64,000 bases of DNA from CAYNVQ01 sp964400735 (lineage in GTDB: Bacteria > Acidobacteriota > Aminicenantia > Aminicenantales > Aminicenantaceae), in contig CAYNVQ010000001.1 of assembly GCA_964400735.1 (NCBI GenBank), forward strand, positions 434,001-498,000, read 5' to 3'. Position 1 is the first letter of the stretch; each line of letters starts with the position of its first letter. Below the pieces are notes generated by a model. That model saw nothing but the letters and a program-made list of their open reading frames with translations. It did no database searches and had not been told where the DNA came from. The position numbers and the translations under genes were made by a program. Positions 42,966-51,720 of this stretch are shown here, in pieces.

Positions 42966-43415
42966 ATGAAAAAAGCTCTGCTGCTAAGGATAGCCTTCGT
43001 TGTCTGGACAATTTTCTTGACCACGGGAGCTGCTACGGCCCAGGTTCGGGTCGTCTCCCCCATTCAAAACATGTACTATCACATTTCCGATGATGACGGA
43101 ACCAAACCGACCGAAGGTACCGATGTGATTTTACTCTTCGAGCCCTCACGGGAGGCCCTGGTTTATGTTCAAAGTCTGGAAGACCAGATAGCTAACAAGG
43201 GGAACTGGTCGTACGAGCAGGGAAAGCTTTCACTACAGTTTGATGCAGAGGCCCTTAAAGTGAATACTACATTTGGCCTCGATCTCGAACAGGATGAGAT
43301 AGAGATGCCCTTCCGCCTTTTTTCATCGGAAAGAGGATCATCGAAATGGAAACGCCATCCTGTCGTTGTGGAACACGCAGTTAGGTTTATTTTCAGGGGG
43401 GGAGGTCCTCAATAG
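42966..43415 (+). CDS. N-terminal part of an exported protein, probably frameshifted
   Basis: The 149-residue frame has a clear signal peptide (KKALLLRIAFVVWTIFLTTGAATAQ) and a beta-rich region with no family I recognise. It ends in a run of seven G (43396-43402), after which the reading frame at 43366-44958 continues in the +1 frame. Removing one G would join the two frames into a single protein of about 660 residues. It is therefore best read as the front half of the next entry. GAGGTGAT supports ATG 42966. Confidence 0.6.
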   Translation: MKKALLLRIAFVVWTIFLTTGAATAQVRVVSPIQNMYYHISDDDGTKPTEGTDVILLFEPSREALVYVQSLEDQIANKGNWSYEQGKLSLQFDAEALKVNTTFGLDLEQDEIEMPFRLFSSERGSSKWKRHPVVVEHAVRFIFRGGGPQ

Positions 43416-44958
43416 AGCCGCAACCGTAGATGCCGATACCGCAATCGGCCGTGCCGTTGACTATGTCAATGCTATCATTGAAGCCGGGCAAAATGACCGA
43501 CAAAAACAGATAGAGCCATTTTTCTCCGAGCGTATCCACGGGCCAAATTCAGCGGACCCTTATCAATCAAATTACGACTGGCCTAACCTCCCCCAAAAAG
43601 TCAAAGCTTTGAAAAACGGGATCGAAGTGGAATACAGGGATGGAAGAAAAGTTGAGGTTTTGCTTTTCAGTTGGTCACCGCCTCCCTCGGGGGCACTTGT
43701 CCTCACACCGAAAAGGCTGGTGAATGATCCCCGTGTGCACTTGAATGCGGAACCAAGCAATGACACGAGTTGCGATCCCGACAACAAGACCGTGCTGTAC
43801 GTTTCCCCTTTCAGTTCTACCCGTGTTATCAGTTGGTTCGATGGGATTTTTAACCGGGCTCGAGAAAGCGGCATTGTTCCGAAAGCGTTGTCTGATGAGT
43901 TTGACTGGGATCAGATTGAGGAACGTTTGACAAACCGGGGATACAGCAGCAAGGAGCTTTTGGACGATAGCGTTACTGTTGAGGAATTGATCGAAACCTT
44001 TACTGACCTGAAGGATCCGGGCATCGTCATCTTTTACACCCATGGTACAAGTAGCGGTTCGCTTTGCACTGGTGAACAACTGACCGAAACGGATGATCCG
44101 CAAGAAGCAAGCCAGAAGTTTGAAGAATTTAAGGAACGTCTTCGACGCGCCGGTCACCGTCGATTGGTCGACAGCGATGGTGTGGGTATGATGTCCGTCG
44201 AACTCGGGCTCAAGGTTCCCCAGGATAGCGCCTGGTTTGTGTCCATAAAACCACCCTTTTGGAATTATCTACAGGCCTTGGTGGCGCGGCCAGTCACTTT
44301 TAACAATTCCCTCTTTTTTACGGCCGCTTGCTATACGGATGATACAGAGCATCTAAGAAACGCTATTAGGGCAAAAGCTTATTTAGCCTGGAAGGTGTCG
44401 GTCTCGCCACAGCTCAATGGGGCGGTCTGTCGTTTTTTTATTGAGTCATTAGCCCGCTATACCCGTTCAGCCGAGGAAGCCTACTACAATCTTGTGCGCG
44501 TGGTCAACACCCGTGAGCTCATTTGTAAGGAAGATCGTCTCCTCCAGGGAAAGATCCCGACATCTCAGGATGCAGCAAGGTCTCCACTTTTCCAGGATTT
44601 ACAGAATTATCTATTCAACGGTTATGGATTGGCGGGAGATAGACTTATCCGTTACGCAGGAAACGGCTGGCTGAATCCAAGCGCAGTCGATGTGGGGCAG
44701 ATATGGTGGTTGGTTTATGCCGGACGCTGGGGACAAAATGCCAAGGAAGGGGCTGAAAACTTGAAGGATTGTTACCAGAAATACTGGTCAAGCGGTAATT
44801 TCGGCCGATTGAAAAGCCCCTTTTGCAATGCGGCCAATATTGGAAAAATTCCAAAAAAAGCAGAAGTTGCTTATGCTTGTTACTTGTTGACAGGAGATCA
44901 ACCTGACGGCTATGGAGGACAGGCTGTCCCCCGCTGGACTCTTAACGAAAAAAAATAA
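43366..44958 (+). pseudogene. C-terminal part of the same protein, possible caspase-like (clan CD) peptidase
   Basis: The frame has only a TTG at 43366 with no Shine-Dalgarno and no signal peptide, which supports a +1 break in the G7 run at 43396-43402. The body contains DPGIVIFYTHGTSSGSL and, about 95 residues later, NSLFFTAACYTDD: a hydrophobic strand ending in His-Gly and a later strand ending in Ala-Cys. That is the His/Cys dyad layout of clan CD peptidases (caspase, gingipain, CHAT). The fold assignment rests on these two motifs only. With the upstream signal peptide, the joined product would be secreted. The gene may be broken, frameshift-expressed, or misread in the G run. Confidence 0.5.
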
Positions 44959-45206
44959 AACCATAAAGACCTAGTTTTTCCGGGAGGAACATTGATCATC
45001 GTCCCACAGAGCTGCAGGATGCCTGCAAGAGGGGCCTGATCGAAATAAAGCGTACGTATTCTTTTAACACCGACCGAATACAGCCCTGAGAATGATCATG
45101 ATCACATAAAGAAGCCATTGATTTTGCTGTAGTTTGCTTTGACACTTGCATTTCAGGTTGGCGGGCGGATATGCGTAAAATTACGAAAAAAAATCTTTGT
45201 GTATTA

Positions 45207-46484
45207 TCACCTGCGGATGTAAGCGCCCTTTCCCTGGGTGACAGTGATTGTGATTACTGGAGATTGAGCAGTTGCGCCGGAATCATCTCTGACTGAACAG
45301 GTTGCTTGAAAGGAACCCACCGATTGAAAAGCGTAGCTAGAAATCCCCTGAGATGTTGTCATATCGATCTGTCCATTGCCGTCGAAATCCCAAAGGAATT
45401 CGGTGATCGTCCCGTCTGGGTCATGCGCAATGCAGGTGAAACTGACCGTCAATGGCATCCTGCCGGAGGAAGGATCGGCTGTAAAGGAGTCGATTATGGG
45501 AACTAGATTGGATGAAGTTACACCCGGGCAGTCACCGGTTCCCTTCCAGCAATTATAGTAAATATTGAGAAGGGTGATAAATTCCTGTGTGGCTTTTTTA
45601 TTGCCTGCGGTCGTGGGATGGCTGTCCCAAGAATCTTGAGGATAGGCGCTGGTATTGCGATCAACAGTCTGGATATGCTGAACATCGCCATCCCACCAAC
45701 GATGATGATTTCCTGATGGGATGTCTAAATCATTCGTATTGCTGCTCCCCCCATTGCTGGTGAGGACATTATAGAAATCAAAGACCGCAACATTATGGAA
45801 GGGATAGTTTTGTAGCCACTCAGCTATCAACCAGTTGTTCAAAGCCCGGGCATTGGCAGCCTGAAGGGTGTCGGTGCTATTGTCGCACAATGGTGGAGCG
45901 GTTATAACGATAAATAATTTATCCTGACGGGTGGCGAAATAAGATAGAAGGTCACCATATATGCCCTTGGCATTGGCAACTGTGTGGTGATTCGATCCGC
46001 AGTCTTCTCCCCTCAATGGATTATCTCCGGTTGTGGGAGGATCGTCAGGATTCCCCTCCAAGTGAGAATTGGGGAAACAAGACTTAAACATGATTATCTC
46101 ATTAGGCCCTCCTGGATTTTGCCTCAGCCGGGAATAATCCGAGTGCCGGCCACTTTCTGAGTAAAGCGCATTCAAATAAGTCGTGCTGTTGAGCCCCCTG
46201 AACCACAGCCACCAGTGGCCGATGTCCGTCAAATCCCCGATGTTATCGGGGCCCCAACCGTAATTTGTATCACTGACAAAATAATTATTGTCTCTCAGGG
46301 CGATACCCAGACCTCCGTCATAATTTGCCAACCAGTTTTCTCCACAGGAATGATGGATAAAAATAAGCTTAACCGGTGAAACGGGCGGATCGGGATTGGG
46401 ATCTGAAGATATAGCCGGAGGAAAAACTCCCCATGAAACTACGAATATAGCAACCCACAATGCTTTGAATATCCGATCTTTCAT
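45207..46484 (-). CDS. Exported SGNH-like hydrolase with a PKD domain
   Basis: The protein has a signal peptide (KALWVAIFVVSWGVFPPAISS) and a first domain with SGNH-type features: FIHHSCGENWL near the start and DSWDSHPTTAGN near the end, which could hold the Ser and the Asp-His pair. A PKD domain follows (SFTADPSSGRMPLTVSF, DPDGTITEFLWDFDGNG). PKD domains mediate protein or polysaccharide contacts outside cells. The substrate is unknown and the SGNH call is tentative. ATG 46484 has GGAG; ATG 46514 overlaps the upstream stop (ATGA) and is also possible. Confidence 0.7.
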   Translation of the reverse strand: MKDRIFKALWVAIFVVSWGVFPPAISSDPNPDPPVSPVKLIFIHHSCGENWLANYDGGLGIALRDNNYFVSDTNYGWGPDNIGDLTDIGHWWLWFRGLNSTTYLNALYSESGRHSDYSRLRQNPGGPNEIIMFKSCFPNSHLEGNPDDPPTTGDNPLRGEDCGSNHHTVANAKGIYGDLLSYFATRQDKLFIVITAPPLCDNSTDTLQAANARALNNWLIAEWLQNYPFHNVAVFDFYNVLTSNGGSSNTNDLDIPSGNHHRWWDGDVQHIQTVDRNTSAYPQDSWDSHPTTAGNKKATQEFITLLNIYYNCWKGTGDCPGVTSSNLVPIIDSFTADPSSGRMPLTVSFTCIAHDPDGTITEFLWDFDGNGQIDMTTSQGISSYAFQSVGSFQATCSVRDDSGATAQSPVITITVTQGKGAYIRR

Positions 46485-46510
46485 CCTCACTCCCAAAAGT
46501 TGTATGGATT

Positions 46511-47014
46511 TCATCTTGCCATATTAGCTAGGGCCGAGACAAATTCTTCGGGCTTCTGGGAACCGATTAATAGCTGTTTCCCGTCCTGAAACTCGAGCTG
46601 GACTCCCCTATTACCGCTGACATTGTAAGCTTTTCCGTTTTTCCCGTATCGAATCCCATAGCCGCCGTATTCTTTAAACGCCGAATAGGTCCGGATCTCA
46701 TACTTTTTTATTTCTCCAAAAGAAATTTTGTGCTCATGAAATTGAAGCGGAAAATAGCGAATATACAGCCCATCATACCGCACTTCCGTTACAAGCCGCA
46801 GTGAAAAGAACAGGAGCGGAAAAAGTAATCCGAATATTGCCCAGATCATGATCATGATCGCATCAGGCGCAGGATTGGAACCGAATGGCTTTTTCAAAAC
46901 GATCTGCTGGACGGCCCCATACCAGGAAAGGCCCGCCACAAAAAGCACAAGAAGCCAAACCCACCACTGTCGAAAACGCTGGACTTCACGGAAAATGGTA
47001 AAACTCTCGTTCAT
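46511..47014 (-). CDS. Two-helix membrane protein, DUF6141-like
   Basis: The 167-residue protein has two membrane helices (WWVWLLVLFVAGLSWYGAV, AIMIMIWAIFGLLFPLLFFSL) and a C-terminal cytoplasmic domain with a PH-like strand pattern (VRYDGLYIRYFPL, YGIRYGKNGKAYNVSGNRGVQLEFQDGKQLLIGS). It resembles DUF6141 proteins; function unknown. AGGAGAGG supports the start. Its stop overlaps the longer possible start of the SGNH gene. Confidence 0.75.
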   Translation of the reverse strand: MNESFTIFREVQRFRQWWVWLLVLFVAGLSWYGAVQQIVLKKPFGSNPAPDAIMIMIWAIFGLLFPLLFFSLRLVTEVRYDGLYIRYFPLQFHEHKISFGEIKKYEIRTYSAFKEYGGYGIRYGKNGKAYNVSGNRGVQLEFQDGKQLLIGSQKPEEFVSALANMAR

Positions 47015-47162
47015 TTGTCAGCCTCTCCTCTTCTTTCTATCATGATACAAACAGCCAAAGTGAATCAAGGATACATTTTGCTCCCTTATAAAAAAGCAGT
47101 CGGGAATAGGCAGCAAACCATAAATTTCCAATTAGGTTAAAATTTTTAAGAATCCCATTAAA

Positions 47163-47192
47163 ATAGGGTGGTTCCTTAAGGAACGTCCCCTA
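47163..47192. repeat. Palindromic repeat R1, copy C (right arm only)
   Basis: ATAGGGTGGTTCC and TTAAGGAACGTCCCCTAT match the right arm of the other copies; a partner left arm is not found upstream. The arm forms the last codons and stop (GDVP, TAA) of the methyltransferase gene on the minus strand. Confidence 0.75.
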
Positions 47193-47811
47193 TTCCTATT
47201 CCGAAACGGGCGAGGACGATGCTCGTTTGGGCCAGCTCGACATCATGACGTTCGACAACTGTCAACCCGAATCGCTCGAGAAACGCATTCAAGCCCCCTT
47301 GTTTTAGAAAGGCCCTTCCGTTGCTGAAATGCTCTTTGCCCGCTATTCGTTCTATGCCATAGACATACAGACTCGCTAGCCTGGACTTTCGGCTCCAGGG
47401 TTTATTGAAATCGACAAATATGACCTTTCCTTCGGAGGTTAAAATCCGGCTCACCTCCTGCAGAAGGAGGGAACGATTCTCCTTCGATTTCTCGTGGATC
47501 GAATACGAAAGAATGGCCCCTTTAAAACATGAGTTCTTGAAAGGAATTCGGACGGCATCAGCACAGATGAACGGGATAGACGGAAATTTCGATTTGGCGT
47601 AATGTATCGTTTCCCAATCCAGGTCCAACCCAGCTATCCTTGAGCTATTTTGGCTGATTCGATAGCACTGAACACCAGTACCGCAGCAAATATCCACTAC
47701 AGGAAATAAATCATGAGTGAGGACAAATTCAGTGACCTTCTTTTTGATATTTCTTAATGCAGGCTCCAGGAGGCCATCATAAAGCCAGCCGTTGATAGGG
47801 TATCTTCTCAA
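47176..47811 (-). CDS. Class I SAM-dependent methyltransferase
   Basis: The 211-residue protein has the SAM loop VVDICCGTGVQCYRI, GLDLDWETIHYAK with the acidic ribose ligand, FICADAVRIPF and LSYSIHEKSKE, the Methyltransf_11/25 type. The substrate is unknown, perhaps a quinone or lipid. The start is TTG 47811 with a weak ribosome site. The C-terminal residues GDVP and the stop codon are contributed by an R1 arm, so the native end was replaced or the repeat inserted there. Confidence 0.85.
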   Translation of the reverse strand: MRRYPINGWLYDGLLEPALRNIKKKVTEFVLTHDLFPVVDICCGTGVQCYRISQNSSRIAGLDLDWETIHYAKSKFPSIPFICADAVRIPFKNSCFKGAILSYSIHEKSKENRSLLLQEVSRILTSEGKVIFVDFNKPWSRKSRLASLYVYGIERIAGKEHFSNGRAFLKQGGLNAFLERFGLTVVERHDVELAQTSIVLARFGIGIGDVP

Positions 47812-47826
47812 AAGGATGTTGTCTTT

Positions 47827-48162
47827 TTATTCTCCGGCATCCGTATAAAAATAGGCATCGCCGTCTTCCGGTTCTTTGGGGTCGAACACGGGCTCCCAAG
47901 CGATATGAACCGGTTTTTCTTGACGAAGCAAGTAGAGGACATCGGAGAACTGGTCGCTATTAGCAAAATAATAAATCTTCCCCCCGGAAAAATAGGGCTC
48001 CGGAGATTTATGGCCGGGTTTGGAAAAAACAGCCTGGGCCACCTCCTTTCCTCCTGAATAAAGAAGGATAGTCCGGTCCCCCCATCTTGTTCTCCGGCCC
48101 TTGCTGTCATTGGCGAAAATTTTCACGGAATAGGCATCGATTTTATACGATGTCACAGGCAT
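47827..48162 (-). CDS. Small protein of unknown function
   Basis: I do not recognise this 111-residue protein. It is soluble, beta-rich and has no signal peptide (MPVTSYKIDAYSVKIFAND, WGDRTILLYSGGKEVAQAVF, KIYYFANSDQFSDVLYLLRQ). A strong GGAGGTG before the ATG and normal codon use support a real gene. It lies between the methyltransferase and the ogt-type gene in the same direction, with R1 copy D directly upstream. Confidence 0.7.
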   Translation of the reverse strand: MPVTSYKIDAYSVKIFANDSKGRRTRWGDRTILLYSGGKEVAQAVFSKPGHKSPEPYFSGGKIYYFANSDQFSDVLYLLRQEKPVHIAWEPVFDPKEPEDGDAYFYTDAGE

Positions 48163-48177
48163 AAACGCACCTCCTGT

Positions 48178-48266
48178 GGGGACGTCCCATTTGGGGACAC
48201 CCTATTTTTTCAATAATCCTCCGGATCCCTTTTATGTAATAGGGTGTCCCCTAAAGGAGCGTCCCC
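48178..48266. repeat. Palindromic repeat R1, copy D
   Basis: The left arm starts GGGGACGTCCCATTTGGGG and continues ACACCCTAT; the right arm is ATAGGGTGTCCCCTAAAGG followed by AGCGTCCCC. This is the most symmetrical copy, 89 bp. The right arm encodes the last residues and stop of the downstream-lying MGMT gene on the minus strand. Confidence 0.88.
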
Positions 48267-48732
48267 CATGTTTTTTCTCGTGTTTCAAAAGCCATTCTTT
48301 CCGCCACAATCCTCCGCCGAAACCTCCCAATGTTCCGTCATGAGCGATAACCCGGTGGCAGGGCACGACAATCACGATATGATTCCTTCCGTTTGCGCCG
48401 CCTACGGCTCGCACAGCCTTCTCGTTCCCGATAGCCCGGGCGACATCCTTATAGGAGACGGTTTCCCCGTAAGGAATTTTTCTCAGCTGCTTCCATACTT
48501 TTTTTTGAAAATCCGTCCCCTTCAAAATCAGCTTAACGGAGAAGTTCTTCCTCTTTCCTGAAAAATATTCATCAAGCTGTTGGAGAGCCTCTTTCATGAT
48601 AGGAGGAAGGACCGTTCCCTCCGTTTTGGCCTTTTTCTTCACGAAACGAAGAGTCGTGACTCCTTTTTCCGTTCCGCTGATTTCGAGTGTTCCGATTTTC
48701 GAGTCGTAATAGGCTTTGAAAAGCTTTTCCAT
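48232..48732 (-). CDS. ogt: Methylated-DNA--protein-cysteine methyltransferase
   Basis: The 166-residue protein has the acceptor motif IVVPCHRVI with Cys125, the helix-turn-helix-like stretch PYGETVSYKDVARAIGNEKAVRAVGGANGRN and the C-terminal GGFGGGLWRKEWLLKHE. It repairs O6-alkylguanine in a single-turnover reaction. The C-terminal GRSFRGHPIT is encoded by R1 copy D and lies beyond the usual end of the family, so it is probably a harmless appendage. Confidence 0.92.
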   Translation of the reverse strand: MEKLFKAYYDSKIGTLEISGTEKGVTTLRFVKKKAKTEGTVLPPIMKEALQQLDEYFSGKRKNFSVKLILKGTDFQKKVWKQLRKIPYGETVSYKDVARAIGNEKAVRAVGGANGRNHIVIVVPCHRVIAHDGTLGGFGGGLWRKEWLLKHEKKHGGRSFRGHPIT

Positions 48733-49092
48733 CTTATGCTTCCCTTAAATCAAATATTTTCTATTCAGGATAATTCACGAACTGACGCCAACCCGCACGA
48801 TGTCAACCCACTCCATTACTGCATCAATGGTTAAAGAAAGGTAAAGATTTTTATGAGATGGCTTCACCGACGCTCGTAATGACATTTTGCATTTTCTAAT
48901 TAATCATTCAGGTCAGATATTAAATATCACAGGAAAGCCGCTAAATCAATCTGAACGAGCCCATCAATTCGTGCCTCTGAGATTCGGCATAAACCTTTGA
49001 TTGCAGGATTTTTCTTTGCACATCATTCGATAATTTTATACTATTCATTTTGCCATGGCTGATCGCTCTTTTGCCCGGGATGGAGGGACCTT
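48733..49092. other. Intergenic gap with a weak R3-like segment and a possible promoter
   Basis: The minus strand at about 48883-48915 reads GACCTGAATGATTAATTAG then AAAATGC, a weak relative of R3. TTGCAC at 49016-49021 and TACTAT at 49039-49044 (17-bp spacer) could drive the M1 peptidase gene. No coding frame or strong stem is seen in the rest. Confidence 0.4.
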
Positions 49093-51096
49093 ATGAAAAA
49101 CGGCTTCTATTTTCTGTTGTTAGCAGGTCTTTGTCTTTTTATCCATTTGATCGGCCCTTCTTCCCTTTCCGCTGAAGATGGGCCGCTTTGTGAACAAATC
49201 GCCTCCTACAAGATGAATGTCATACTCGATACGGAGAACAAATTAATCACAGCCACCGAGCTTCTCTCTTGGACAAATCCCACCGAAACTCCCACCGATG
49301 AGCTGTGGTTTCACCTTTACTGGAGCGGTTTCCAGAACAATAGGAGCGATTTTCTGGTGGAAGGGACCCAAAGATGGGGCCGGATATTCCGTACGAATAA
49401 AAAACAAGACTGGGGCTACTGCCGGGTGGACTCCATAAAAATCATCGAGGATGAAAATTTCTCCGCGACGAACCTCAAGCCATCCATGAAGTTCCGCCAT
49501 CCCGACGATGACAACATCTATGATCAAACCGTCTTTTCCGTCCGGTTGACAGAACCTGTAAAACCGGGAGAAACAATCCACCTGCAGATCGCCTTCCATT
49601 CTCAGGTACCGCGGCCAATACACCGTACAGGAACCCATAAAGATTACTATTTCGTTGCCCAATGGTTCCCCAAGATAGGTGTATTCGAAAGGGGAAAATG
49701 GAACTGCCATCAGTTCCATGCCACCACTAATTTTTATGCCGACTTCGGAACCTATGACATAACTATCACTCTCCCTTCCTCCTATATCATCGGAGCTACA
49801 GGAGAACATCTTGAGCAAACGCAAAACAGTGATGGCACCACTACCCACCGGTTCTTGCAGCACAGCGTGCATGATTTTGCCTGGACAGCCAGCCCTTACT
49901 ACCTGAAGTACTCAGAAACCTTCGCCTTTGCCCCAGGAAAATCTACCGAGATCACCCTCCTTCTCCAGCCCTATCATGAAAACCAGAAGGACCGCTATGT
50001 GAATGCCGTTAAAAACGCATTGAAATACTGCAGCCTCTGGTATGACGATTACCCCTACACCACCATCACCTGTGTGGATCCTGCTTACAACAGCCGCACA
50101 GGAGGCATGGAATACCCTACTCTCTTCACTGGGGGCACCTATTTCCTCACAGCTGAAGGCACCCCTAGGCCGGAGGGTGTTACCATCCATGAGTTCGGAC
50201 ATGGCTATTTTTACGGATTGGTGGCTTCCAACGAGTTCGAGGATGCCTGGATGGACGAGGGTTTCACCTCTTTCCTCGACTCGGAAGTCTACGAGGCCGC
50301 CTACGACGAATCTCTTTATTCGAGGTCCTATTTTGGCATTCCTCTTGTCTTCGAAGAAGTCAGAATCCCCATCGAATCGAGCGGCATCTCCAGATATCGA
50401 CAGACGTATGACATGGATATCATGCAGAATTTCACCTGGCATTTCATGAACAGCAGCAGCTACGGGGCCAATTCCTATTCCAAGGCTGAACTGATGTTGA
50501 GAACCCTAAAGAGACTCATGGGACAAGAGCTTTTCACCCGTATGATAAAGGCCTATTCGCAGCGGCATTGGTTCCGACATCCTCGACCTCAGGATTTCTT
50601 TGCCACGGTCTCTGAATTTGCCCGTCAGGATATGAGCTGGTTCCTGGATCAATTCGTATATGGATCTGGTAAACTGGATTATGCAGCCACAAGTATTTCC
50701 AGCCATCCTCCTCGACAGCCCAGAGGTTGGATTGACGGTGAATATTCAGAAGAAAAATTTTCCAAGGAAAAGACGAAAATTTTCGAGTCAGAAGTGCTGG
50801 TGAGGCGACTGGGCGAGGTCAAAATTCCTGTTGAAGTGCTCATTATTTTCGAAGATGGCTCTGAGATCCTGGAATCATGGGATGGTCAATACAGATGGAA
50901 AAAATTCCGATACACTTCCCCTGCCCGGATCAAAGCGGCTGTGGTTGACCCAGAATTCAAACTGGTGGCGGACGTAGACCGGACAAACAACAGCTTGATG
51001 ATGAAACCCTTTAGACTGGGGGCTCTCAAATGGACCTCCAGATGGCTGGTCTGGGTTCAGCACGCCCTGGAATTTTTCTCTCTCTTCGGGGGTTAG
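49093..51096 (+). CDS. M1 family aminopeptidase, exported
   Basis: The 667-residue protein has a signal peptide (FYFLLLAGLCLFIHLIGPSSLSA), an N-terminal beta domain and an M1 catalytic domain: exopeptidase motif GGMEYP at about 337, zinc site HEFGH at 366-370 and the third ligand Glu389 in MDEGF, which is the exact HEXXH-x18-E spacing. It releases N-terminal residues from peptides outside the cytoplasm. GGAGGG precedes the ATG. It converges on the next gene with one base between stops. Confidence 0.92.
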   Translation: MKNGFYFLLLAGLCLFIHLIGPSSLSAEDGPLCEQIASYKMNVILDTENKLITATELLSWTNPTETPTDELWFHLYWSGFQNNRSDFLVEGTQRWGRIFRTNKKQDWGYCRVDSIKIIEDENFSATNLKPSMKFRHPDDDNIYDQTVFSVRLTEPVKPGETIHLQIAFHSQVPRPIHRTGTHKDYYFVAQWFPKIGVFERGKWNCHQFHATTNFYADFGTYDITITLPSSYIIGATGEHLEQTQNSDGTTTHRFLQHSVHDFAWTASPYYLKYSETFAFAPGKSTEITLLLQPYHENQKDRYVNAVKNALKYCSLWYDDYPYTTITCVDPAYNSRTGGMEYPTLFTGGTYFLTAEGTPRPEGVTIHEFGHGYFYGLVASNEFEDAWMDEGFTSFLDSEVYEAAYDESLYSRSYFGIPLVFEEVRIPIESSGISRYRQTYDMDIMQNFTWHFMNSSSYGANSYSKAELMLRTLKRLMGQELFTRMIKAYSQRHWFRHPRPQDFFATVSEFARQDMSWFLDQFVYGSGKLDYAATSISSHPPRQPRGWIDGEYSEEKFSKEKTKIFESEVLVRRLGEVKIPVEVLIIFEDGSEILESWDGQYRWKKFRYTSPARIKAAVVDPEFKLVADVDRTNNSLMMKPFRLGALKWTSRWLVWVQHALEFFSLFGG

Positions 51097-51097
51097 T

Positions 51098-51472
51098 TTA
51101 GGCCTTGGCTGAGGCTTTGAAGAGTTTGGCCGTCTCCTCGTTGAGCAGCACCCATAGTTCATAGATCCCGATAATCGTCCCGATCGGTATCATAAAAAGA
51201 TCCAGAACAGCGATGATCAATACTAAAACCCGGGCCCATGGCCGCCGTTTCAGCAGCCCGAATCCACCAATGACTTCAGGGACGGAGGTCAAGATCAGGA
51301 AAAAGCCTACGGCAATTCCCACGATCGAGGTGATGGTCAGGGCTTCCGGATCCTGGCTGATAATGCCTGCTCCCACTAAGACGACAAACACGAAAATACC
51401 CAGGAATATCCCCAGGAAGCCGAAAGCGATGTTCAGCACCGCCACCAAAGTCACGTGTTTTTCCATGTTCAT
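51098..51472 (-). CDS. Small membrane protein of unknown function
   Basis: The ~124-residue protein has about four hydrophobic segments (VLNIAFGFLGIFLGIFVFVVLVGAG, IVGIAVGFFLILTSVPEVIGGFGLL, VLVLIIAVLDLFMIPIGTIIGIYELWVLL) and a short C-terminal tail. It resembles a group of small bacterial four-helix proteins without known role. ATG 51472 behind GGGAG is preferred over 51490. Confidence 0.7.
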   Translation of the reverse strand: MNMEKHVTLVAVLNIAFGFLGIFLGIFVFVVLVGAGIISQDPEALTITSIVGIAVGFFLILTSVPEVIGGFGLLKRRPWARVLVLIIAVLDLFMIPIGTIIGIYELWVLLNEETAKLFKASAKA

Positions 51473-51632
51473 CCCACTCTCCCTTTCCATTCAAACAAAA
51501 CGACTCAAATTAAACTACTGTGAATAAATTATCCCAACACCTTGCCTCTGTCAACAAATCCTTTCACTTAGCTAGCATCTAAAACCATATTCAAAATTAG
51601 AGATTGTCACAAAATGACGTAAAGACAACGAT

Positions 51633-51720
51633 GGGGACGCTCCTTAAGGGGACACCCTATGTTTTGTTTCTTTCTGAATACCATTTCGGCGATATAGGGT
51701 GGCTCCTCATGGAACGTCCC
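51633..51720. repeat. Palindromic repeat R1, copy E
   Basis: The left arm is GGGGACGCTCCTTAAGGGG plus ACACCCTAT; the right arm is ATAGGGTGGCTCCTCATGG plus AACGTCCC. It spans 88 bp. Its outer edge TAT contributes the stop codon of the M28 gene on the minus strand. Confidence 0.87.

Noticed and set aside
44988..45089. Short codon-like stretch ending KRTYSFNTDRIQP and a stop
   Set aside because: Could be the 3' relic of a gene, but there is no start, no family match and only about 33 codons; too little to annotate.
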